64,000 bases of DNA, taken from positions 62,001 to 126,000 of the forward strand of contig JAKNSE010000034.1 in the NCBI GenBank assembly GCA_023525975.1, read 5' to 3'. Shown here one piece after another: positions 11,643-21,545 of this stretch (positions are counted from its first letter, which is position 1; every line of letters starts with the position of its first letter). The translations under genes were made by a program, and so were the position numbers. The stretch is from Smallanthus sonchifolius. Its lineage: Eukaryota > Streptophyta > Magnoliopsida > Asterales > Asteraceae. The notes below the pieces were generated by a model. That model was not told the origin of the DNA and ran no database searches. It saw only the letters and a list, made by a program, of their open reading frames with translations.

Positions 11643-12672
11643 GCTATGATGGTACATACTTTTTTTTTAACAGTAATGGCCATCAAAGATGCTTACCTAG
11701 GGAAGGTTTGAACCCGGGCCTCTTAAAAGGCCTTAAACCGTATTTGAATTTAAGATATTATACTTGCATTGTCCTAACAAGTTGATGTGTCTATTTCAGT
11801 TAGTAGCTAAGTTAGTCGGTTAAAATCTGTTAATATTAGTTAGTAAGTGATGAGCTATTAGAATGTAGTTTGATTCTTATGGATCAACCTAGAAGGGTTC
11901 CATGTCCCTGTAAATCTCTAGGTTAGTTAAGGTCTTATGGATCATTTTGCATTATAAAAAAGTATATTAGCAATCTTTACGGAAAGGTATTTGTGATGGG
12001 ATCCTTGGATTCATTCATAGGAAATTGATTTTTATATACAATTGTAACTATGATAAAGGAAATTACGTACTTACACGCTTCAAAACAACTCAAATTCTTT
12101 CTTAAAATGTTTTGGTGCGTTAATTAATGTATAGAAGGGTGGCGGAAAAGTAGATTGATTACGTAATAAGGAAACCACCGACGAACTGTTTGGCCGGGTA
12201 GTAATCTGGCGGCTGGCGCCTTGGACCACTCAACTTTAAGGGTTGTTGATTACAAGAAAACTTAAAAAAGAAATTAATAAATTTAATACCTAACTCAACT
12301 TAAAAGGTGGCTGGTTACAAGAAAACTTAAAAAAGAAACCATAGTTTATAATAGTTAAATGTCTAGAAAATCGAGAAAGAATTATATTCTATATCGGTTT
12401 TCATCATTAACTTAAACCAATCATATAGTCGATTCATCATCATATGATATCAAAATCTAGGTAAAATAGTTTAAATGGACACCTATTATAATACAACTAT
12501 AATTAGTACAAGATTAGTGTTGTAACTTAATAATTTAAGAGCGAATTGTAAAAAGAAACAGAGTAATGTATAATTTATAAAAGTGTATATAAGATGTGCA
12601 CTTTCTCATCCACTTTATTGTGGTATTTATCCTACAAAAAGATTAACTATTTTGTAGACAAGTAAACAAGAT
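11643..12672. other. intergenic, no gene
   Basis: Mostly AT-rich. The phrase GAAGGTTTGAACCCGGGCC at about 11702 looks like an inverted pol III B box, a common trace of degraded SINE-like DNA, but nothing else supports an element. A short repeat (CAACTTAA followed by GGTGGCTGGTTACAAG or GGTTGTTGATTACAAG) occurs at 12229 and 12296. No coding sequence. Confidence 0.4.
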
Positions 12673-12677
12673 CAAAT

Positions 12678-14106
12678 TGTAAGATGGTAAAAGATTGAAA
12701 TTGATTATTACTGAATAATGCATTACAATATATAGAGAACGAAATGTAAACCCTAAATACCTAATGGGCCCGTGGGCTCATAATAACAAACCTAATATCC
12801 AATACTCCCCCGCAGTCGTAGCGAAAGTAAACCGGACGCTAAGATTGGAAAAAGAAACATAAAAATCAATAATAATAAGATAAACATGCTTCAATCGAGT
12901 TGAAAATCCCAAATTTTGCCAACAAATCCATATTGTGCTTGATGTTGTCATCCATATTCGTCATAGCTTGCTTGATTGTGCCATCCATTGATCTATAAAA
13001 AAATATCCTCAAATTTTTTTATTTTTTTTTTTGGGATTATGTGGCTGTGGTTAATTGGTTCTTGGTTCACGGAACAATAAACACGACCATAGTCGTGGGG
13101 CGGTGTGTCGAGCTAGCATGCGGCGGTCTCTTGGATCCATAGATCGAGATGAGATCCATAGAAAAAGAAAAAAAAGCAAGGTCGTTGACCGTGGTCAGAC
13201 GGCGGTCTCTTGGATCCATAGATCAAAAGACGAGATCCATAGATCTAAAAAGAAAATAACATAATCAAACTGTAGTTTGAGATCGGTGGCAATGAACCGT
13301 GGTCCTTTGGTGTGGCTATAAGCCTATGACACCGATAAATAAAAATAAAAAAGAAGTAGCCGCTGCAATTTAAGGGGCGTAATTCAAAAACGATACGAAT
13401 CAAGAGAATGTGACCACCAAAACAATCAATGAATAATTGTTATTTTCTAGTTCAAACACAATAAAAACTTCTGCCGAAAATCAAATTGTAGTTTATTCCT
13501 CCATTATAGAAACCATAATATTGATGTCGGCCATGAGTTGAATACGTGGCGGTCAAATAGAAAGAAACCGTGAACACCTAATCCACCCAAAAACACTCCT
13601 GATGAATAGATTTAACACCTTATCTCAAGATTATTGCATTCCAACGAAGAAGATGGAAGATACAACAATCAATTTGATGAAAAAAAAACTTGACCAATAC
13701 TTCCGAAATTTGAAGTAAACTGGGACGGGATTAGGGTTACGGCTAGATTTAGGAACAAAGTTACGAGTCTTCAACCGATAAAGAAATTTTATTAAACGGA
13801 AACTAGAAAATAAGAAAGAAACGAAACAGAAAACAGAGATGTGACAGGGCGGCGGTGGCGACGGAAGTGGCGGCACGCCACCCTGTCTAGGGTTTGAACT
13901 TGGTGGTGACTGCTAGGGTTTTTATTTTTATGTGTTGCGCAGGGAATACGGTAACCAGAACCTTAAGACTCTGATACCATGTAAGATGGTAAAAGACTGA
14001 AATTGATTATTACTGAATAATGCATTACAATATATAGAGAACGAAATATAAACCCTAAATACCTAATGGGCCCGTGGGCTCATAATAACAAACCTAATAT
14101 TCAATA
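12678..14106 (-). mobile_element. complete TRIM-like non-autonomous LTR retrotransposon, 1,429 bp
   Basis: Two 127-bp direct repeats (12678-12804 and 13980-14106) differ at three positions. They are flanked by a perfect 5-bp target duplication CAAAT (12673-12677 and 14107-14111). Read on the minus strand, the LTR starts TATTG and ends TTACA, a non-canonical TA...CA pair. The primer-binding site follows the upstream LTR directly, and a polypurine tract GCGGGGGAG precedes the downstream LTR. The 1,175-bp interior has no gag or pol; it contains a duplicated motif (GGCGGTCTCTTGGATCCATA at about 13122 and 13201). It must have been moved by enzymes from another element. Confidence 0.85.
13961..13979 (-). 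other. primer-binding site of the TRIM
   Basis: The minus strand reads TGGTATCAGAGTCTTAAGG immediately after the LTR end with no spacer. The first eleven bases match the initiator tRNA-Met-type site. It proves that the element is oriented on the minus strand. Confidence 0.85.
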
Positions 14107-14379
14107 CAAATATCTTATAAACCAGTATTATAAGTTAAGTTGAAATTGTGTTTATCTATTTTACCATCAATAAATCATGTCAATACCGTGTTTTAAATAT
14201 CGTTACATGGTCATTGTTTTTATTTATTTTTATTATAATCTTTACTAGTTTAAAGAAAATCATATTGTTTTACTTTAATCAATTAGTAATCAAAATTTTA
14301 TATTTAATTTCATAAAATCCCATGGATGGAAGAAGTCTTTAGAACCCTGTTTGGGTGGCCGTTCAAAAAAAAAGAACCC

Positions 14380-17300
14380 TGTTTGGGTAAAGGATTTGCG
14401 GAACCATATTTTCATCCGGGTTTTACAATCCAATCCCCTAAACCTTTCCTTGCTACATCACCAATTGCAGTTGCAGGTACTCTCGTTATCTCTAATATCA
14501 CGTCTCAGCTCTAGGGTTTCATCACAACGAAGATGATATGAATGCATCGAACATGATTTAATCTACTTTTTTTCTGTTTTTTTATGATTATTGATGAATT
14601 TAAACAAATTTAGCTCCCATTGCAGGTAAACCACTAATTTCCTTCCTTTCATTCGAATCTAGTCGTGTGTGTTTCCCTCAATTGGGTTTGTAGTCAATTA
14701 CTCAATTTATTCTAATTTTCTCGATTTATGATTGATTTTGATATTGAGATTTTGGGTTTTCTTACTGAAATTAGTATAGCTGAACCTGGTAAATCCCTAG
14801 TCCTTCTCCAACTAGATTTCGTTCACTGATATGTGACTGACTGTATGCTAGAATTTGTACATGTCAATTTATCTGGATTTTGTTGAGATTAGACTGCCTT
14901 CGACTTTTTTGCTGGAATGCCCACAAGGTGTTTGATGATTTGCTTATGATTTGTATTTTGCCCTAGATTACAATTTCAGCAAAATAGTTCCTAAAAATGA
15001 AAAGGTGAAGGATTCAGGATTTCTTGATTACCGCCGCAAAAACTTCACATAATAGTAACCAAGTTTTATTTGCTCCATTTTAGTCACTCAAATAGGGCTG
15101 ACAATTTCTAACACGACCCGTTAACACGGCACGACACGGAGTTAACAAGGTTTGGGTTTGAGTTAATCAGGTTTCGGGTCATAAATAGGCCTGACACGTT
15201 TAAGACACAATTAAAATCGTGTCTAGACGGGTTCAACCTACGTGTTTGATACCCGTGTTGTGTCTGACCCGTTTAACACGACTTGACACGTTTTGCTAGC
15301 CCTACTCAAACTTTTTTTGTCTCAATAAAGTCACTTAAGGTTCCAATCTTGCGGAATTACAGGTTAACATGTTGCTTTTTTCGGATTTCATTTTATGGAT
15401 ATGGTGAAACATTGAAAATGTTGGTTTAGTCTTTTTGGATTTCATTTTCACCATATCCATATAATGAAATCCAAAAAAAAAGTATCATGTTAACCTTGTA
15501 ATTACGCAAGATTGGAACAACAGGTGAAACTTGAGTTACTTTATAGTTGTGATATATTATTCTATAACAAAATATATGTCTGACAGGAGGATTTGTTCTA
15601 GATGAAATATGTTTACCCTTTTGTGTTAGGAAACTAATTTGTGTATGTTTCTAAAGTAATCATCATTTACATGTTTATAATTCTGATATATTGTTCATTT
15701 TCCATGATCCAAACTCTTTGATGTTTAGTCTTTTAACTGTTATTATCTAAAAGCAGTTAAATTGGCTATTGTTTTGCTTGCAGTAGGCTGTAAATCCATA
15801 AATTTTGAAGTTAAGGGAAATGGCGGGCACACCCATGTTGCCACCCAACTTGGTGGCAGGTAGTGCTAATATGGATGGAAATGCTGCAGCCGCACCGCCG
15901 ACACCTGGGACAGACATGACAGGACTATGCTTCAGGGATCAATTATGGTTAAACACTTATCCATTGGATCGCAATCTTGTCTTTGATTATTTTGCCCTCT
16001 CTCCTTTCTATGATTACACTTGCAACAATGAACAACTCAGGATGCGTTCAATTCATCCCTTGGATATTTCTCATCTTTCGTAAGTTTTTCATCCCGTTAT
16101 TTTGCTAGATTATTGTGTCCTGAAGTTGCAATAGTCATTTTTCAATGTTTGGATAAGCATATTCTGCTTATGAGTTTTGAAATAATCGGTTTCATACCTG
16201 CTACAACAGAACTGATTATCTAATTGTTACAACTTGAAGCACAACAGGCTGTTTTATTATGACTCATTATCTGATTACAGTGATTCAATATCACATAATC
16301 ATTTTCACAACTGTTTTATTGTGACTCGTTATCTGATTACAGTGATTCGATATCACATAGTCATTTTCACAACTGTTTGAAGTAGAATGAGATTAATTAC
16401 ACTTCATGTATAGGAAAATGACAGGAATAGAATTCATGGTGAGTGAAGTTATGGAGCCCCATCTGTTTGTGTTACGCAAGCAGAAGAGGGATGGTCCAGA
16501 GAAGGTCACTCCAATGCTAACCTACTATGTGCTAGATGGTTCAATATACCAAGCACCGCAACTTTGCAATGTATTTGCAGCTCGGGTGGTACGTGCTGCT
16601 TCCCTTATTTGTACATTTTGTTGAGGTGGAAAAATGAGCTGGATGGGTAACCAATAAAAAGGATAACTTTTCTGTAGGTCGAAACAGGTCAGTCCAGGCT
16701 GACCTGAAACAATTTTTGTTCGAACTATCAAAAACAATGTCAATTTTAGAATAATGATTTGGGAGGTTTTGTGTATTAAAAATTCACTTTGGGTTACTTT
16801 TGACCTAATTCTTGTCTTTTAAGTTATTTTTTTAGCTTAGCCATTCCACCTGTTAGAGATAAAACATAAGAAGACCAATTCATAAGTAAATGGGTAGAAA
16901 TTGCCACCTCTGGTCTTCAAATATGTATGCATATTTGAGTAGTATTAACGGGCCTTTGTCTTAAGGTCTGCTTCTCACAACAATATTTTTTTCCTAAACT
17001 GAATAGACAGTCTAATAAATAAACATATCTATAACTAAAATAAGGTGAAAACATGATGGCGGGAAAATAAATAACAAGTTTCCATGGCGTCCCATTTGAA
17101 CCCAGTTTTAGAGGCTTTTGGGTGGGTTTGGTTGAAAACCTCCTAATTAAAAGTCAAATTGAACTCAAATTCTTATCCATCAAACCAAACCAAATACTTT
17201 AAAATGTTTTTTTGTTTTTCAAAACAAAAGATCGTATGCCCCTACATCCTTAATAAGTTGCTTCATGCCCAGTGAGAACTGTATTTGTTCATTTCAAGTA

Positions 17301-18384
17301 TTACATTGGCACCATAAGCATAGGTTGTGACTTGTTTATGGCCAAATTCTGTTTTAATTTGGTTGTGTATACAGGGACGAGCTTTATATTACATATCAAA
17401 GGCTTTTACAACTGCAGCCTCAAAGTTGGAGAAGGTTGGGTATGGTAAGCTTGGCATTCTTGTCTGATCCAAGGTGGCAAGACGTATGGGTCAAATGGGT
17501 TGGCTAACGGGTCTGGGTCAATCTTAGTACGGCCCAGGTTCACCCGAAAACATCTTCAGTCCATATTTTACTTTGAATAAGTAATTAATGCACGCCATAT
17601 TATTACAATAATAATCTAAATCTTTTAATAAAACGGTGTAGGAGGTTGTATGTATTAGAAATGCATTTCGGGCAACCTAAAATCCTTTCCTTTTTTTAGC
17701 TATATTTTTCAGCCAACCTACTACCCAAAACCAACCCATTCATACGTAACCAAGTCGAAATTCCCACCACTAGTCTAATGACTCTAATCCATCATTAATT
17801 TTGAATATTCACCTACTAATGAGTATGTTGTAGTGGACGCGGAGGATGAGAACACCTCACATGAACCAAAGGCTGCTAAGGAGACTATTGACTTTAAGGA
17901 AGTCAAACGAGTTGACCACATTCTTGCCTCTTTGCAACGCAAGGTAAACCATGCCTCTTTTACCTTTATTTTTCTACATAATGTACTTTTAAAAGTTTTT
18001 AAGGTAATGTGTGAACTTTGAAAACTTAGCTAAAAGTGGATATAGGTCAAATGGGTCAGGTCAAAAGCCGCTCTATTTATATTCAAATGCTTACAACGAA
18101 CTAAACGATTTACTCAGAACAACTGAGATAAATTAATAGTATAGCTTTTGTAATAATATCTAATACACTAAATAATCCTAAAGAATTTAGAATCTTTTTA
18201 TTAAACCAAACTTTGCATACAGCTTCCACCTGCACCTCAACCACCGCCATTCCCAGAGGGCTACACACCGCCATCAACCACAGAAGGAGAACAAGGCCCT
18301 GAAACCGAGCAAGCAAACCCTAAACTTCCTGCGGTTGACCCTATTCTTGACCAAGGCCCAGCCAAAAGAATCAAGTATGCTTAA
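14380..18384 (+). CDS. MED6: Mediator complex subunit 6
   Basis: MED6 belongs to the head module of Mediator, which links transcription factors to RNA polymerase II in the nucleus. Coding exons 15820-16079, 16414-16588, 17375-17444, 17834-17943 and 18223-18384 all have GT-AG borders and join in frame to 258 residues, close to the size of plant MED6. Conserved blocks are FRDQLWLNTYPLDRNLVFDY, FALSPFYDYTCNNEQLR, GIEFMV, HLFVLRKQKRD and the split GRALYYISKAF. The C-terminus is Pro-rich (LPPAPQPPPFPEG) and ends AKRIKYA. ATG at 15820 is chosen because an upstream in-frame TTG is not a start. A 5'UTR exon ends near 14476 and a long leader intron runs to 15783. The copy appears intact. Confidence 0.93.
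15094..15303. mobile_element. hAT-type MITE in the MED6 leader intron, 210 bp
   Basis: Termini AGGGCTGACAA and TTGCTAGCCCT are inverted with one mismatch. Flanks are ACTCAAAT (15086-15093) and ACTCAAAC (15304-15311), a 7-of-8 target duplication, the length typical of hAT elements. The inside is made of ACACGACCCG/CGGGTCATAAAT phrases and encodes nothing. Confidence 0.8.
15341..15517. repeat. long imperfect hairpin in the MED6 leader intron
   Basis: The left arm starts TTCCAATCTTGCGGAATTAC and continues through GGATTTCATTTTATGGATA. The right arm is its near reverse complement, ending GTAATTACGCAAGATTGGAA. Arm length is about 75-80 bases. Outer sequence (AATAAAGTCACTTAAGG against CTTGAGTTACTTTAT) extends the pairing, so the adjoining hAT MITE appears to have landed in the left arm of a larger foldback. 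Confidence 0.75.
16250..16373. repeat. 62-bp tandem duplication in MED6 intron
   Basis: TGTTTTATTATGACTCATTA... at 16250 is repeated from 16312 with four substitutions over 62 bases. It lies in the first coding intron, 40 bases before the acceptor at 16413, and has no effect on the reading frame. Confidence 0.85.
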
Positions 18385-19486
18385 TCATGGTTACTTTAAA
18401 CTCAAAATCTTGAAGAAAGTTTACAGTCTCAACTTCTAATTGCATTCGTTGTTAAGATCTCATCTTGTACTGATCATGATAGTTAACTATGTATGAGCTT
18501 TTGTTGAGTATGACCTATAGTGGGCTAGTAAATAGTTTATCAATATAGCTTTGGTTAATTTAAGAGTTATTTAGGCTAAGTATCAATTGGAGGAACCAAT
18601 ATTATCAACCAGGGTATGTTATTTGTGTTATCATAACATTTTTTGTTGCAGACAATTTTTTTTTCTTTTTTACAACATGAATGTCTTTTTCTAGGTTTTC
18701 TATGTGCATGCTAAGCATACAATGCAGATATGTTATTGGTATTAAATTGAGAGTGTGTTTTTTTTCAATCTGGGCACCACTTTTGGATGGGATTTCTATT
18801 TCCTATTCTGGTTTCTCTATCAATACTTACATGTGTAGATGTATATACACATGTATATCAGTAAAAGATTGAGTTAAGGGTATATCAATAATTTCAACAA
18901 AAACTTACAAAAAAGTTAACGGAGTTAAGGACCAGAGACGCAAAGTGTTAAAACATCAAACGCCGGGGATCAAATGTGTTACAGGTGGATGAAACCTGAT
19001 GTTTTGTATAAACCTCAGGGACGAAAACAACGGTTTACTCACATATCTATGTATATGTATGTCTCTTGTCTGTCTTTGTAGATACAATTTTTCTTTGGTA
19101 GAGATTTCAAAGGGGAATGAGCATGTAGAAATAGCCAATTATTTTTAACTTCAAGTAATAAGTGAGTTTGAATAAAATTACAAATTATCTTCCATCGATA
19201 TTTAATTTTTTTAAAGCAATATTTTCAAAATCACTTGTTACATGTTTGATAATTTAACTCATTTAACATGTTTTTTAAACTAAAATTATGATTTTATGTG
19301 TATCAAACGTTTAAAATAGCCATAATCTGAGAGGAGATGGTTCAAGTTTGTCACACTCAAGTAAGGGTAGTCTTTAATTTTAAGCCAAATCCTGGTGACG
19401 CTGTGGATAAAACACATCAGGGCAGGTGGTGCGCATATTTCCACAAGACAGGTGCTTCGCCGATAGTTATCGCTTGAGGTTGCCGT
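18385..19486. other. intergenic, MED6 3' end and spacer
   Basis: The MED6 3'UTR and polyadenylation region must lie in the first few hundred bases; no clear AATAAA signal stands out. No other gene or element is recognised. Around 19380-19480 the base composition is less AT-rich and abuts the TRIM. Confidence 0.4.
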
Positions 19487-19905
19487 TGTAACATCCGGCC
19501 TCTCGTACCAACAATATTGTCAGCTTTGCCCCTAAGAGCTCATAGATTTGTTTTTGGTTGCCCGGGTGAAAACTTCTCAGGGGGTCACCCATCCCTGAAT
19601 TACTCCCACCTAAAAATGCTTTCATCCACTACATTAAGCCCCAAAAAGCGTTGTGGTATTTGAGGCGAGGCATTCCTTATGAACTCAGCATCTCTCCCGT
19701 GGACAGAACAGAACAAAACGATATGGGATTTGCCTAAGGCGTTACAAACACCACCCCCCCCCCCCCCCGGGGGACTCATCGTCCTCAATGAGGTTTGCCC
19801 CACTATCGTAAACAGAACAGAACGGGAGTGGCTCTGATACCATTTGAAACATCCGGCCTCTCGTACCAACATTATTATTCGTTTTGCCCTATAAGAGCTT
19901 TTGAA
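19487..19905 (-). mobile_element. Cassandra-like TRIM with 5S-rRNA-like LTR, partly truncated
   Basis: TGTAACATCCGGCCTCTCGT at 19487 recurs as TGAAACATCCGGCCTCTCGT at 19845. Just before the second copy, 19830-19842 reads GGCTCTGATACCA, the inverse of the tRNA-iMet primer-binding site. A C15-G5 tract at 19754-19773 is, on the minus strand, a polypurine tract. Order on the minus strand is therefore LTR end, PBS, about 60 bases, PPT, LTR. The lower LTR (about 19487-19750) contains AACTTCTCAGGGGGTCACCC at 19571, resembling the reverse complement of plant 5S rRNA (GGGTGACCTCCTGGGAAGT). A 5S-like LTR segment in a tiny element defines Cassandra TRIMs. The other LTR keeps only about 60 bases. Confidence 0.72.
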
Positions 19906-19954
19906 CATCTCACTATGGTGATTGTTGTTTAATTAACTAACAAGGTAGTTACCA

Positions 19955-20155
19955 TTCACCAACCGGGTAGTAGTCACCTATATAACATCTCATTAACCGG
20001 TAGTAATCATTACTTTAATTTCTCCTTAATCAGATAGTGATCACTTCTTTAACATCTCACTAATCGGGTAGTTATCACCTCTTTATAATAGTCTTACTAA
20101 TCTAGGGAGTGGTCACATTTTAGTCTTCTCACTAGTTGGATTGTGATCATCCTTG
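19955..20155. repeat. degenerate minisatellite, about 35-bp period
   Basis: Five to six units of 33-36 bases follow one another. Each has a core like CTAATCGGGTAGTTATCACC followed by TCTTTAACATCTCA or a variant. Units are diverged (TAGTGATCAC, TAGTTATCAC, GAGTGGTCAC, TTGTGATCAT). It begins directly beyond the truncated Cassandra-like LTR. No coding sequence. Confidence 0.7.
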
Positions 20156-21024
20156 ATTTCATATATGAAGTTGGTAATAGATCTTTAATATTTTTAATAA
20201 GGTAATAGATCGACTGCAACCAAGTTACTACCGCTAAGACAACATAAGCAACCAAGGTTGATGATGCCATCAAAAAGGCACATGCCAAGGCTAAAAGGCC
20301 TAAAAGAAGGTCTAGAAACAAGAAAGTGTTGTTAACAAACTAGCAACATCACAGTTTTGTAAGTCTTGGACAATGACATAATTTTATAAATGTCTATCTT
20401 AACCAAATCATCTAAATGGGTCAAAGATATGTGGAAGGAGTTTTCGAAAGGATGATTTTCAAATCAAATTAAGTCAAAATTTGTGGGATTAGATCAATTG
20501 GGATATAATCATTAATCAACAAATATGGGAAAAGGACAAAGGTAAATTTCCATCTTGTAAGCAAAGATGCTTGTCAAAACAAGCTTTGATCCATCTCATA
20601 TTGATCAAGTCAAATCCCCCTCAATTGCAACGATTCTTTTAGTGCTTAACATCTAATTAAAGATTAAAAATTAATTTCGCATCAAAACAGAGTACATGAA
20701 ACACTAAGTGAACAAGAAATCATGATGAACATACACATTTTCTAAATTCTAACTAAAATAAGTAATCAAGAAACAATTGTGAACATTCTAACTCACATGT
20801 TGATGTGGTTCTAACCGGAGAACTCCAATTGGCCAAGAAAATAGAGACAAAAATCAGAAAGAATTTAAAGATTTAGAAACCAGACTTAATATTTTTCATT
20901 CATAATTTTGAAAAAATGAAATGCCTTATATAAAGGCTACAAAAAGCAAATAACTAATGACTCCACTACTCCATAATGTCCACTACTAAATAACCTACTT
21001 GACCCACTATCAAAATAAAAAGCC

Positions 21025-21237
21025 ATCAAGGTTCTGACTTGGTGGTTAGGGGGGTTTTCCTAAAGGGTTTTTCCTCTGTGGAGGTCATGTGTTCGAATCT
21101 TGCAAGGTGCACTTCATAAAAACTAGGAACACCCTCTGCATATTCGAATTCCTTAGGGGTTGTATGGGTAGACTGATGTACGAGCCTCCCCTGGTGGGAC
21201 GTGCCAGTTGAGCCCACACCGTTCTAAAAAAATAATT
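21025..21237 (+). mobile_element. SINE-like, tRNA-derived element
   Basis: TGGTGGTTAGG (21040) resembles a pol III A box and GTGTTCGAATCTTGC (21091) a B box, about 40 bases apart as in tRNA-related SINE heads. About 120 bases of unrelated body follow and the segment ends in an A-rich tail (TAAAAAAATAATTTAAATAAAG). No firm target duplication was found. The region 20156-21024 before it shows no gene. Confidence 0.5.
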
Positions 21238-21506
21238 TAAATAAAGAAACTATACTACTGGACACAAAGGAAGGTACGTAACACATGTTTCACTCAACTA
21301 GTAACAGCAATCAATAACCTTAATTAATATATTACACTTGATTATGCGATGTTAGTTGTTTGCAAGGTTTTTTCAAAGATTATTATAAAGCTATAACTAG
21401 TTTTGTGACTACTTTTAGCACACATCTCAAACATGAAGGGCTTAATAGCAAATTCGTTGTTTCTTATATTCCGTCAACATGGTATTTCTGGCCCTGATCA
21501 TCCGGC

Positions 21507-21545
21507 TATAAATTGGACTAGGGTTTCTCTTAGAGTCCTCGACAG
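21507..21545 (+). promoter_or_regulatory. candidate core promoter of eEF1B beta
   Basis: TATAAATT at 21507 is followed at 21519 by TAGGGTTTCTCTTAG, a telo-box-like motif (AAACCCTA in reverse) often found near the start site of plant translation-factor genes. The leader exon then runs to 21601. Positions fit a TATA box 30 bases ahead of transcription start; not proven. Confidence 0.5.

Noticed and set aside
15805..15819. Five extra N-terminal residues for MED6
   Set aside because: They would start at TTG within the leader; the ATG at 15820 fits the family start.
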